Assembly (NCBI RefSeq): GCF_000403135.1
Contig: NZ_AQPN01000141.1
Coordinates: forward strand, 62,001 to 126,000
Reading direction: 5' to 3'
Source: Arcticibacter svalbardensis MN12-7
GTDB lineage: Bacteria > Bacteroidota > Bacteroidia > Sphingobacteriales > Sphingobacteriaceae
Length of the DNA stretch: 64,000 nucleotides
Shown here: one piece after another, positions 1 through 7,719 of the stretch
Numbering within the stretch: position 1 is the first letter of the stretch
Layout of the letters: each line of letters opens with the position of its first letter
Made by a program: the position numbers and the translations under genes
The notes under the pieces: model-generated
What the model saw: the letters and a program-made list of their open reading frames with translations, nothing else
Told to the model about the DNA's origin: nothing
Database searches by the model: none

Positions 1-322
1 GGGGTTTATTTAAAAATCCCTTGATGTTTTTATAGGTTCCAGCTCTGGTGATATCTTCAGGATTGATAGATGAGGAAAGAATAACAACATCTATGCTTAT
101 AGAAGACTCTTCCAGATTATCTAGAAAGTCCCATGCATTCATCACAGGCATATTGATATCCAATAAAACAAGCTTGTTTTCAGGTGCGCTTTTAACGTAA
201 ATTAATCCAAGTGTAGGGTCGTTAAAAATCGACAATTGTAAGGCTGTATTTGCCGATTTAAGCAGCATAGAGTGGATTTTATTGATTAAAGGTTCGTCAT
301 CCACTAATATTATTTCTCTCAC
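1..322 (-). CDS. Response regulator receiver protein (3' end cut by window edge)
   Basis: A CheY-like receiver read on the minus strand from a GTG codon; 107 codons are visible before the window ends. It shows the acidic pair at residues 8-9 (LVDDEP), the phosphoacceptor Asp55 in LLDINMP, the Ser switch region (LSSS) and the conserved Lys in FLNKP. That covers nearly a full receiver, so it may be a stand-alone CheY-type protein or carry an output domain beyond the edge. No ATG lies close upstream in frame, so GTG is the best start. No sensor kinase is adjacent in the visible part, so its partner is unknown. Confidence 0.85.
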   Translation of the reverse strand, partial: MREIILVDDEPLINKIHSMLLKSANTALQLSIFNDPTLGLIYVKSAPENKLVLLDINMPVMNAWDFLDNLEESSISIDVVILSSSINPEDITRAGTYKNIKGFLNKP

Positions 323-405
323 GTCAATATTTTCAAAGTATGTTTAGGATTTCTTTAAACGTCGGGTAAGATAATGATATTGTTAAAATATAAAAAAATA
401 AATTA

Positions 406-1359
406 TTAAAGCCAGTTTTTCTTTTTAAAGTAGATTAAAGTAAACAACGAGGAGGCAATCATAAGTAAAACGGCCGCTGCATATCCCCATTCCCAGTTTA
501 ATTCCGGCATTATTTTGAAATTCATACCGTATATGCTGGCTATCAGGGTAGGTGGCATAAAAGCGACTGTAGCTACAGTAAAAATCTTTATGATTCTATT
601 CTGTTCAATGTTTACAAATCCCATAAAGGTATCCTGTAGATATTCCAGCCTTTCAAAAGCAAATTTATTATGCTCCAGGATAGAATTGATATCCTTAATC
701 ATGATCCGTAAAAAAGCCATATATTCTTCAGGGAAGCTATTGCTTTTCATTAAAGCGGATATTAAACGTTGCTTGTCTATTATGTTTTCCCTTAATGACA
801 TGGTTTCATTTTGAAAGGAAGAGATCTGAATCAGCACTTCTTCATCTGAACGCTTCTGACGAAGAATAATATCCTGGTTAAGCTTTGCGATTTTCCTCGC
901 TAATGCTTCTATTAAATCGGCATCCAGATCAATGGATGTTTCCAATAAAGTCATTAATACCTGGTAGCCATTAACGAAGGATGCCGGACTAGCTCGTATT
1001 TTTTTGACTGATTCACTAAATGTTTTGAGGTCATTGGACCTGTAGGTAAATAAAATTCCCTTTTCTACAATAATAGATACAGGACAATATTCAAAACCCT
1101 CCGGGGTTATGGATAAGAAATTACTATTTATAATTAATTCGTCTTCAAATTCACTAAAACGAGATGAACTTTCAATTTCTTGTGATTCTTCTTCCGAAGA
1201 GTACTTAATATCAAAATAGGTTTCAACGGTCACCTTCTCCTTTATAGTAGAGTTTTGAAGGTCTACCCAAACCATACTGCTCATTGCTATATCCCGGAGA
1301 TCTTCGAGATCAGTTTCTTTAATAAGTCGTCTGTCTTTTTTATAGTAAATACGAAGCAT
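406..1359 (-). CDS. corA: CorA-family divalent metal ion channel
   Basis: A 317-residue inner-membrane protein of the CorA Mg2+/Co2+ channel family. A long acidic, helical cytoplasmic part (about 1-255) is followed by two transmembrane helices. The family signature GMN sits at about 278-280 at the end of the first helix, and the C-terminus is basic (KKKNWL). Family members form pentamers that gate on cytoplasmic Mg2+. The frame can be extended to a TTG at 1365, but the ATG at 1359 fits better. A TAnnTTTG promoter element lies only 3 bases upstream. It is divergent from the radical SAM gene with 39 bases between starts. Substrate (Mg2+, Co2+ or Zn2+) cannot be told from the sequence. Confidence 0.9.
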   Translation of the reverse strand: MLRIYYKKDRRLIKETDLEDLRDIAMSSMVWVDLQNSTIKEKVTVETYFDIKYSSEEESQEIESSSRFSEFEDELIINSNFLSITPEGFEYCPVSIIVEKGILFTYRSNDLKTFSESVKKIRASPASFVNGYQVLMTLLETSIDLDADLIEALARKIAKLNQDIILRQKRSDEEVLIQISSFQNETMSLRENIIDKQRLISALMKSNSFPEEYMAFLRIMIKDINSILEHNKFAFERLEYLQDTFMGFVNIEQNRIIKIFTVATVAFMPPTLIASIYGMNFKIMPELNWEWGYAAAVLLMIASSLFTLIYFKKKNWL

Positions 1360-1362
1360 TTT

Positions 1363-1370
1363 CAAAGTTA
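1363..1370 (-). promoter_or_regulatory. Bacteroidota -7 promoter element for corA
   Basis: On the minus strand this reads TAACTTTG, matching the Bacteroidota -7 consensus TAnnTTTG. It ends 3 bases before the ATG at 1359, which implies a leaderless or nearly leaderless mRNA. It faces the element of the divergent gene in a very short intergenic space. Confidence 0.5.
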
Positions 1371-1385
1371 CAACATCATATTGAT

Positions 1386-1393
1386 TATCTTTG
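1386..1393 (+). promoter_or_regulatory. Bacteroidota -7 promoter element for the radical SAM gene
   Basis: TATCTTTG matches the TAnnTTTG consensus and lies 5 bases before the ATG at 1399. This supports that ATG as the true start rather than the in-frame codon at 1255, which lies inside corA. Confidence 0.55.
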
Positions 1394-1398
1394 TGTTA

Positions 1399-2361
1399 AT
1401 GGAGAAGTTGAAGACGGTTGATAATGGATATAAAAATTATAATTCATACGGGGCCTATCTTAAAAAAAAGTATGAGGGGCAACGTGTCTTCAAAATTATT
1501 GTAGACGGTGGTTTCACTTGCCCAAATCGTGATGGCAGTAAAGGCTACGGTGGCTGTACCTATTGCAATGTGGATTCCTTTACGCCAGAACTTACCCGTC
1601 AGACTTCCAATATCCGCGAACAGATAGAAAATGGGATTGAGCGTGCTGTAAATGGCTATAAAGCGGATAAGTTTATTATTTACTTTCAACCCAATACAAA
1701 TACCTACGCTCCGGCTCATTACCTGAAAATGATGTATGACGAGGCGTTAAATGCATGCCCACCTGATAAAGTAGTGGGTCTTTCTATTGGAACCCGTCCT
1801 GATTGTATAGATGCGGAGAAAATAGCACTTCTTGAAGGGTATGCGCATAGGGGACTTGATGTTGATCTTGAAATGGGTATGGAATCCATTTATAATGAAA
1901 CACTCAGCCGGATTAACAGAGGATGTACCCACGAAGAGCTAGTGCATACTTTAAATTTGCTGGAAAACTCCACTCTTGATGTTTGTCTTCATACCGTATT
2001 TGGTTTCCCATGGGAAAGCACTGAAATGATGTTGCGTTATGCAGCTGAAATTAATCGGTTTCCGCAGATCAAGTTTGTTAAACTTCATCAGTTATATGTA
2101 GTGCAGGGCTCCATCATGGGTGTTCAGTACAAACGCGAGCCATTTAAGTTGTTTTCAATGGAAGAGTATGCTACTTTTCTTGCCCAATTTATTCCTCTTC
2201 TTCGTCCGGATATAGTGATTCAGCGCCTGTTTGGAATTTCTGATCTTGATTTGTTAATCGCGCCTAACTGGGGACTTAAAAAGTCAGGTATTCAAACCTA
2301 TCTGGATAAATACCTGGAAAAACAAAATGTAGTGCAGGGTTCGTCTTATATCTCTTTATAA
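1399..2361 (+). CDS. TIGR01212-family radical SAM protein (YhcC-like)
   Basis: A 320-residue radical SAM enzyme. Three cysteines at 41, 53 and 56 (C-x11-C-x2-C, in CPNRDG and CTYCN) have the wide spacing typical of the TIGR01212/YhcC family and should hold the 4Fe-4S cluster. Later motifs include GLSIGTRPDC, a SAM-domain strand, and the LEMGMES region. The cellular substrate of this family is not firmly established to my knowledge. The frame is open upstream to 1255, but that part overlaps corA and the promoter; the ATG at 1399 matches the family N-terminus. Its 3' end overlaps the convergent SRPBCC gene by 16 bases. Confidence 0.9.
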   Translation: MEKLKTVDNGYKNYNSYGAYLKKKYEGQRVFKIIVDGGFTCPNRDGSKGYGGCTYCNVDSFTPELTRQTSNIREQIENGIERAVNGYKADKFIIYFQPNTNTYAPAHYLKMMYDEALNACPPDKVVGLSIGTRPDCIDAEKIALLEGYAHRGLDVDLEMGMESIYNETLSRINRGCTHEELVHTLNLLENSTLDVCLHTVFGFPWESTEMMLRYAAEINRFPQIKFVKLHQLYVVQGSIMGVQYKREPFKLFSMEEYATFLAQFIPLLRPDIVIQRLFGISDLDLLIAPNWGLKKSGIQTYLDKYLEKQNVVQGSSYISL

Positions 2362-2819
2362 ACGCCAAAGAGTTCATCAATTTTCTTCTCTCTAAAAGTA
2401 AATATCTTTTGAATTTTGCTTTTTACAGTAATTCCATTAGCCATTCGGCCCACATAGCCATAAGGTATCGCATAGGTAAGAATATCTTTCATTTCAATTC
2501 CATTGTCTATTTCTTTAAAATGATGTTGATGATGCCATAAGGCAAACGGCCCGAAGCGTTGTTCATCTATGAAATATTCATGTTCAGAAACATGGGTTAT
2601 TTCCGTCAACCAATTCATTTTTATTCCCAGTAATGGAGCTACGGTATAGGCTATCAATATTCCCGGGTACATCTTTTGATCGGTTTTTAAGTCGCTTACA
2701 ATTTTGAAGCCCAGGGACGGGGTTATGCGCGCAAGGTTAAAAGGAGAGGAGAAAAAATCCCATGCGGTTTCCATATTCACAGGGATTTTCTGTTCAAAGC
2801 GAAAGGTATAGATCTTCAT
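2346..2819 (-). CDS. SRPBCC (START-like) family protein
   Basis: A 157-residue cytosolic protein with the helix-grip pattern of the SRPBCC superfamily. It opens with the strand MKIYTFRFEQKIPV, then the typical first helix (METAWDFFSSPFNLARITP), later strands including FIDEQRFGPFALWHHQHHF, and a long C-terminal helix. These folds bind hydrophobic ligands; the ligand here is unknown. It is transcribed alone, convergent with and overlapping the end of the radical SAM gene. Related Bacteroidota proteins are often annotated only as ligand-binding SRPBCC proteins, and I cannot go further. Confidence 0.8.
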   Translation of the reverse strand: MKIYTFRFEQKIPVNMETAWDFFSSPFNLARITPSLGFKIVSDLKTDQKMYPGILIAYTVAPLLGIKMNWLTEITHVSEHEYFIDEQRFGPFALWHHQHHFKEIDNGIEMKDILTYAIPYGYVGRMANGITVKSKIQKIFTFREKKIDELFGVYKEI

Positions 2820-3232
2820 AGTTTGTTAACAGTATTTCAATCTAAAAGTTCCATTTGGAGATATGTTGAAGAAAAGTTTTTTTAAGCAGGTCAATTTCAT
2901 GATAAATGACAAAAGTTTAATTTAATGTCGTTTTTTTCTTTAATTATTTGATCAAATTGATTAAAGCTCTAAAATATATTTGTTTTTTATTTTTTTTTAA
3001 TATCTGTAATGAATACATGTAAAATATCGCTTTACAATCATTTATGGCCAATTTATGTCTTGTGTTATGATGATAAATCAATATTTTATTGCAATTAAGT
3101 TGAAAAAAACATAAAAATAATTATGAATTATCTAAAAAATACCTATTTTTATTTAAAAATCAACACAATAAAACTCTAAAGATTGACTAATACCAACAAA
3201 TCTTTAATTAACAACACTAAATACCAACAATT
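2820..3232 (+). promoter_or_regulatory. 413-base intergenic region upstream of the ammonium transporter
   Basis: Very AT-rich and without a credible ORF. It holds a perfect 12-base palindrome at 2946-2957 (ATTTGATCAAAT) inside a longer imperfect inverted repeat, and a TATATTTG -7-like element at 2975-2982. If that element is used, amt has a leader of roughly 240 bases. No riboswitch fold was recognised. Promoter assignment is tentative. Confidence 0.35.
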
Positions 3233-4633
3233 ATGAGTAAAAGTTTAGCTAAACAAACTATCCCATTCATTCTGCTATTATTGGCAGCAATAGGATCAGT
3301 TTTCATTCCCTCCATGCCTAATTTTGATGACGGTGGAAAAATTTACAATGGTGCAGACATTGCCTGGATCATGACAGCAACAGCATTAGTGTTTTTAATG
3401 ACGCCAGGACTTGCTTTCTTTTACGGAGGAATGGTTCATCGTAAGAATGTGCTATCTACTATGATAAAAAGTGTAGTAGCAGCAGGGATCGTTACCGTAT
3501 TATGGGTAGTGGTAGGATTTAGTTTATGCTTTGGTGATTCCATTAATGGAATCATAGGAAATCCTTTAACATTCCTGTTTTTTAAAGGAGTAAGTTCAGG
3601 TGCTCCATGGGCAGGTGCCCCAACTATTCCTCTGACCCTATTTTCTATATTTCAATTGATGTTTGCGATCATCACACCAGGACTGGTAGTAGGTGCAGTA
3701 GCCGGAAGAATCCGCTTTACTTCCTATATTACATTTATCGCCTTATTTATGCTTTTCGTATATGCCCCATTGGCACATTGGAGCTGGCATCCCGGAGGTT
3801 TTCTTTTTAAAATGGGAGCCTTGGATTTTGCAGGAGGTACTGTAGTACATATTTCTGCTGGATGTGCAGCTCTTGCTGGTGCATTGGTTTTAAAACGTCG
3901 TAGAGCTCATCTTGAAAATACAGAAGTTCCACCTGCAAACATTCCTTACGTACTTATTGGTACTGGTTTATTATGGTTTGGATGGTTTGGCTTTAATGCA
4001 GGATCTGCATTAGGAGCAAATTCACTTGCTGTTTCTGCTTTTATGACTACTAATGTTGCAGCTGGTGCTGCTGGACTAGCCTGGATGTTCTTTGATGTCA
4101 TCCGAGGAAAGAAACCTTCGGTTCTTGGCTTCTGTATCGGTGCTGTAGTAGGTTTAGTAGCTATTACTCCAGGTGCCGGTTTTGTAGCCATACCACAAAG
4201 TATCTTTATCGGATTTATCGCTGCCATTATATCTAATATAGTTGCACATAAAATGACAAACTCCAGAATTGACGATACTCTTGATGTATTTGCTTGTCAT
4301 GGTGTAGGTGGTATGGTAGGGATGCTTTTAACTGGTATTTTTGCGACTAAAACAGTCAACAGTGCTGGCGCTGATGGGTTATTCTATGGAAATCCGGAAT
4401 TCTTTATTACACAGTTAAAAGCAATGACCGTTGCGGTTGTGTATAGTTTCACTGTTTCATTCCTGATCTTCAAACTTATTAATCTGATTCAACCAATACG
4501 GGTTAGCACAGAAGAAGAAGAAATTGGACTGGATGCTTCTCAACATAATGAGAAATATATGCAGGGAACTCTTCTTGTTACCCAAAATGGTGTGACTACG
4601 GAAGAAGATGTAGAAGAGATTGAACTTCATTAA
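3233..4633 (+). CDS. amt: Ammonium transporter
   Basis: A 466-residue Amt/Mep/Rh family channel with about 11-12 transmembrane helices. Signatures include FYGGMVHRKN, the pore twin histidines (about 182 in LAHWSWHPGG and about 355 in DVFACHGVGG), and WFGWFGFNAGSA. The first hydrophobic segment may be a cleaved signal or an extra helix. The charged C-terminal tail (TTEEDVEEIELH) is cytoplasmic. It brings ammonium into the cell under nitrogen limitation. A porin gene follows 111 bases downstream, a likely outer-membrane partner. Unlike many amt loci, no glnK/glnB PII gene is adjacent. Confidence 0.95.
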   Translation: MSKSLAKQTIPFILLLLAAIGSVFIPSMPNFDDGGKIYNGADIAWIMTATALVFLMTPGLAFFYGGMVHRKNVLSTMIKSVVAAGIVTVLWVVVGFSLCFGDSINGIIGNPLTFLFFKGVSSGAPWAGAPTIPLTLFSIFQLMFAIITPGLVVGAVAGRIRFTSYITFIALFMLFVYAPLAHWSWHPGGFLFKMGALDFAGGTVVHISAGCAALAGALVLKRRRAHLENTEVPPANIPYVLIGTGLLWFGWFGFNAGSALGANSLAVSAFMTTNVAAGAAGLAWMFFDVIRGKKPSVLGFCIGAVVGLVAITPGAGFVAIPQSIFIGFIAAIISNIVAHKMTNSRIDDTLDVFACHGVGGMVGMLLTGIFATKTVNSAGADGLFYGNPEFFITQLKAMTVAVVYSFTVSFLIFKLINLIQPIRVSTEEEEIGLDASQHNEKYMQGTLLVTQNGVTTEEDVEEIELH

Positions 4634-4664
4634 TATAATTTAAAACCTTAAAAATAATAAAATG

Positions 4665-4700
4665 ATTTGCAGGGCATTGAGGCCTCATCGCTCTGCAAAT
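4665..4700 (+). terminator. Hairpin between amt and porin
   Basis: ATTTGCAG at 4665-4672 pairs with CTGCAAAT at 4693-4700, with a further GAGGCCTC palindrome in the loop, followed by a short T run. It may be a partial terminator or processing site that lowers expression of one gene of the pair relative to the other. Confidence 0.45.
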
Positions 4701-4744
4701 TTTGTACCTCAAAGCAACCTTAAACTATTAAATTAATTATCAAC

Positions 4745-5824
4745 ATGCTAAAAAGATTTATTACTGCGATGTCAATCGCTGCTGTGGCAACATCTGCCTA
4801 CGCTCAAGACAGTTCGAGTGTGTCACCACTGGAGATTTCCGGTTCTGTTGATGCCTATTACAAGTATGATTTCGCTAACCTTAAAGGTGGAACCGGCAAC
4901 ATCGGGACTTCATTCGCCAGTGATAACAATTCACTTTCCCTGGGAATGATTGATGTGATGCTGAAGAAAAGTACCGGAAAGGCTTCATTTGTTGGCGAGA
5001 TCTCCTTTGGCCCTAGAGGTCAATATCAATCTATTCCTAACGGTGATGGAGTAGATGGGAATAGCTTTCATATCCAGAATTTGTATATGACCTACGCATT
5101 CAATGAAAAAGTGTCGGTAACAGGTGGTTATATGGGTACATTCATTGGATATGAAGTGATCTCTCCAGTAGGCAATTTTAACTATTCTACTTCGTATTTG
5201 TTTACTAATGGTCCTTTTCAAAATGCAGGTATCAAGGCTAACTTTACGCTGAGCGATCAGGTAGGATTAATGATTGGTGTATTTAATGATTGGAATGCCT
5301 ATAAAGACCTCAATGGGGTATCTCATTTCGGAGCACAATTGTCTTTATCACCAGTTGAAGGATGGACTGCTTATTTAAATGTGCTGACAGGCCGTTCTGC
5401 TGCTATTGGTGAAACACCATCATCTGAAGTATTAGGCTCAGGGACAATCCTTGACTTAACTACTGCATATCAGATCACACCTGCATTCAAGCTAGGCTTA
5501 AACGCAGCTGATTATAGCATGCCAAATGATAACGCTGGTGGTCTTGGTTATAGCGGTATTGCCTTGTATCCTCAATATGCAGTTTCTGATAACTTCATTT
5601 TAGGTGTAAGAGGTGAATATTTTAAATCTAAAGATGTTGCAGATGTTTCCGGAACTGATGTGAAATCATTCACTTTAACTGCAAATGTTAAAGCCGGTGG
5701 ATTAACTTTCATTCCTGAACTAAGATTAGATAGCAGGTCAGAAGCAGATACATTCCTTAAGAAAAATGGTGATTTCACTAAAAGTGCATCTCAATTTTCT
5801 GTGGCTGCAGTATATGCATTCTAA
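4745..5824 (+). CDS. Outer-membrane beta-barrel porin (OmpL-like, BBP2 type)
   Basis: A 359-residue exported protein. The N-terminus is a classic signal peptide (MLKRFITAMSIAAVATSAYA, cleavage before QDSS). The mature part is all beta, with alternating hydrophobic strands such as LEISGSVDAYYKYDF and GYMGTFIGYEVISP, and ends in VAAVYAF, with a terminal Phe as in outer-membrane barrels. Features match the putative beta-barrel porin-2 family of Bacteroidota. Position behind amt suggests it admits ammonium or small nitrogen compounds across the outer membrane, but this is inferred from neighbourhood only. Confidence 0.85.
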   Translation: MLKRFITAMSIAAVATSAYAQDSSSVSPLEISGSVDAYYKYDFANLKGGTGNIGTSFASDNNSLSLGMIDVMLKKSTGKASFVGEISFGPRGQYQSIPNGDGVDGNSFHIQNLYMTYAFNEKVSVTGGYMGTFIGYEVISPVGNFNYSTSYLFTNGPFQNAGIKANFTLSDQVGLMIGVFNDWNAYKDLNGVSHFGAQLSLSPVEGWTAYLNVLTGRSAAIGETPSSEVLGSGTILDLTTAYQITPAFKLGLNAADYSMPNDNAGGLGYSGIALYPQYAVSDNFILGVRGEYFKSKDVADVSGTDVKSFTLTANVKAGGLTFIPELRLDSRSEADTFLKKNGDFTKSASQFSVAAVYAF

Positions 5825-5910
5825 TTAATAAATACTCAGCAATACATTATTATATAGAAAAAAATCTACTATCAAACAATAAAGGTTTTATGTTGGTTTA
5901 GTGTTGTTAG

Positions 5911-5945
5911 AGAGGGATAAGCTGAATGCTTTCCCTCTTTTTATT
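5911..5945 (+). terminator. Rho-independent terminator after the porin gene
   Basis: An 11-bp stem with one bulged T (AGAGGGATAAGC at 5911-5922 with GCTTTCCCTCT at 5928-5938) and a 5-base loop is followed by a T-rich run. It ends the amt-porin unit and lies just before the promoter of the next gene. Confidence 0.75.
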
Positions 5946-5949
5946 TTTC

Positions 5950-5957
5950 TAAATTTG
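5950..5957 (+). promoter_or_regulatory. Bacteroidota -7 promoter element for the CpsB-like gene
   Basis: TAAATTTG, an exact TAnnTTTG match, sits 5 bases before the ATG at 5963, directly after the upstream terminator. Implies a very short or absent 5' leader. Confidence 0.55.
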
Positions 5958-5962
5958 CATCT

Positions 5963-6709
5963 ATGTTCTCATCATTTAATTTTTTCTCCAAAAAACCAAC
6001 TAATGTTACATTAGAATGGATGGGCGTAGATATACACTCACATATATTGCCTGGGATAGACGATGGATCAAGAGATATGACCAGCTCTATATCCTACATC
6101 AAGGGCCTTTCTGAATTAGGAATCAAGAAGTTTATCTGTACACCGCATATTTTTACTGAAGTGTATCCAAATAGCGTGGATACCATTACCCCAGTACTTG
6201 AGTCCTTGAGAAAAGAACTTATTATTCAACATATCGATGTCGAGGTGAACGCGGCAGCCGAGTACATGATGGATCTTGACTTTTTAGATCTTCTGAAAAA
6301 TGATCAGATATTATGCTTAAAAGGAAAGTATGTTCTAGTTGAGATGTCCTATCAAGTTGAAACCCGTAATATAGATCAGTTTATCTTCGATATAAACATT
6401 AAAGGCTATTTGCCCGTACTGGCTCATCCTGAACGGTATATTTATTACCATAATAACTTTGAACAATTGCGACGCATGAAAGAACAGGGCTGCCTCTTTC
6501 AGCTTAATCTGCTTTCCCTGGCTGGATATTACGGAAAAGTAGTTAAGCAAATAGCTTTAACGCTAATCAAAGAAAACATGATTGACGTGGTAGGGTCTGA
6601 TCTTCATCATGATAAACATCTGGAATATGTAAAGAAATTTGTGAAGAGTGGGGAGGCTGCCAAATATCTGGCCAATTACCCCATCCGGAATAAGGAGTTG
6701 TTTTTATAG
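5963..6709 (+). CDS. CpsB/CapC (YwqE)-family tyrosine-protein phosphatase, PHP fold
   Basis: A 248-residue metal-dependent PHP-fold phosphatase. Metal-binding motifs appear in order: DIHSHILPGIDDG (about 22-34), CTPH, HPER and SDLHH near the C-terminus. Family members (Streptococcus CpsB, Bacillus YwqE) remove phosphate from the tyrosine-rich tail of bacterial tyrosine autokinases that control capsule export. A matching kinase of the Wzc type is encoded about 38 kb away at 43789, so this is its probable phosphatase. In other genomes the two are usually neighbours; here the gene stands alone behind its own promoter. Confidence 0.88.
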   Translation: MFSSFNFFSKKPTNVTLEWMGVDIHSHILPGIDDGSRDMTSSISYIKGLSELGIKKFICTPHIFTEVYPNSVDTITPVLESLRKELIIQHIDVEVNAAAEYMMDLDFLDLLKNDQILCLKGKYVLVEMSYQVETRNIDQFIFDINIKGYLPVLAHPERYIYYHNNFEQLRRMKEQGCLFQLNLLSLAGYYGKVVKQIALTLIKENMIDVVGSDLHHDKHLEYVKKFVKSGEAAKYLANYPIRNKELFL

Positions 6710-7030
6710 AAAAAGCAATGCTCTATTTGATAAGTCAGTTCTGTTTTTAAATAATTAAACGTGGTCAGGAAATACAAAATAGGTGTCTAGGCATCAAAAA
6801 ATGCGTTTTTTTGCTATTAAAGTGACATTTAACATTTTTTATAAGCGTTTTTTTGAAATTAAGAAGGTTAATATATCTTGCTTATCTTAACAAAAATTAA
6901 TGTAAATCACCGAATTGGAATTGAAAATTCAATGGAAATAAATAAAGCTTAACATTTTCTTAAAAGTTATTTAATAGGAAGTTAGTAACAAAATTTCTCG
7001 TTTATTTACATAGAACAAAGAAGGAAAGAA
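6710..7030. other. 321-base AT-rich intergenic region
   Basis: No credible gene. Contains a small GCAT...ATGC hairpin with a T run near 6797-6818, which could end the CpsB-like transcript, and further downstream a purine-rich stretch (AAAGAAGGAAAG, just before 7031) that looks like a ribosome site for the small ORF that follows. No TAnnTTTG element seen close to that ORF. Confidence 0.3.
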
Positions 7031-7168
7031 ATGAAAGCGAAAGAATTTATTGAAGAACCAGCAGAGATTAGCAAGATTACAATTTTAGCATTCATAATAG
7101 GTAATGCAGTTGCCGTAGTGGCATTTATCACTCCCTTCGCTTTATATATTTTAGCAAAGGAAATTTAA
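7031..7168 (+). CDS. Small single-pass membrane protein, unknown function
   Basis: A 45-codon frame from ATG to TAA. A charged N-terminus (MKAKEFIEEPAEISK) leads into one hydrophobic helix at about residues 17-42 (TILAFIIGNAVAVVAF), ending LAKEI. An unusually purine-rich stretch just upstream would serve as a ribosome site, which is rare in this genome, and an inverted repeat follows the stop. These features favour a real small membrane protein. I recognise no family, and it could still be chance. Confidence 0.5.
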   Translation: MKAKEFIEEPAEISKITILAFIIGNAVAVVAFITPFALYILAKEI

Positions 7169-7184
7169 TTGTAAAAGTGTCTTT

Positions 7185-7232
7185 CGTTTAAAGAACAGAT
7201 TGTCGTTTATACCACATTCTGTTCTTTAAACG
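7185..7232. terminator. 15-bp perfect inverted repeat between convergent genes
   Basis: CGTTTAAAGAACAGA at 7185-7199 is exactly complementary to 7218-7232, with an 18-base loop, followed by GAGAATTTTT. It lies between the small plus-strand ORF and the convergent 76-residue gene and probably terminates one or both. Confidence 0.6.
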
Positions 7233-7269
7233 GAGAATTTTTCATTCCCAGACCTATTTTTAAAAAGTA

Positions 7270-7500
7270 CTATTCCCAGCCGGAACCCTTAGTCGCTACA
7301 CCAGATTTAACATGTTCTTCAGCTTTAACCTTACCAAGGATGGCGGCCATCTTGTTTCCTTCGCTATCTTTACCAGTAGCAATATATCTTCCTGACTTGA
7401 TGTCGATCACTGGATCAATCATCGGAACATTTTTGGTTTTTGTTTTAACAGAGTAAGCGGTAATTCCCTCTGCTTCTTCGGTTTTCTTTTTAGTTGTCAT
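7270..7500 (-). CDS. Small lysine-rich hypothetical protein
   Basis: A 76-residue soluble protein starting MTTKKKTEEAEG with a strand-rich centre (VPMIDPVIDIKSGRYIATG) and a Gly/Ser-rich tail (VATKGSGWE). No signal peptide or membrane helix. I do not recognise the family. A frame of this length with a clean ATG, no overlap and an inverted repeat just past its stop is probably a real gene. The basic composition would allow nucleic-acid or surface interaction, but that is speculation. Confidence 0.6.
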   Translation of the reverse strand: MTTKKKTEEAEGITAYSVKTKTKNVPMIDPVIDIKSGRYIATGKDSEGNKMAAILGKVKAEEHVKSGVATKGSGWE

Positions 7501-7692
7501 ACGTGTCAGATTAAGCTTTTAATCTTTCAATAAGGTTCTGTAAAGCAAATTGTTTTCATTTAAACGCTATTTCTGTTAGAAAACTTAGAAAAAAGAGATT
7601 TATTTATAAAGTATGATGATGATCATTTTTTAAATAAGCATGTGATTGTATGTTTGTCGTAGAAACATTCTTAATGAGTTGAAAGGAAAATT

Positions 7693-7716
7693 AGTCCGAA
7701 CCTCCTGGTCCGGACT
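7693..7716. terminator. Hairpin with flanking T/A runs, probably bidirectional terminator
   Basis: AGTCCGAACC (7693-7702) pairs with GGTCCGGACT (7707-7716) around a TCCT tetraloop. The single A-C mismatch on the plus strand becomes a G-U pair on the minus strand, so the minus-strand stem is complete, fitting termination of the aldo/keto reductase gene. The T run on the plus side (7716-7725) also suits plus-strand termination although no plus-strand gene precedes it. Confidence 0.65.
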
Positions 7717-7719
7717 TTT

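Noticed and set aside
1255-1398. N-terminal extension of the radical SAM protein
   Set aside because: It would overlap corA and its promoter, adds a non-homologous sequence, and a -7 box lies just before the ATG at 1399.
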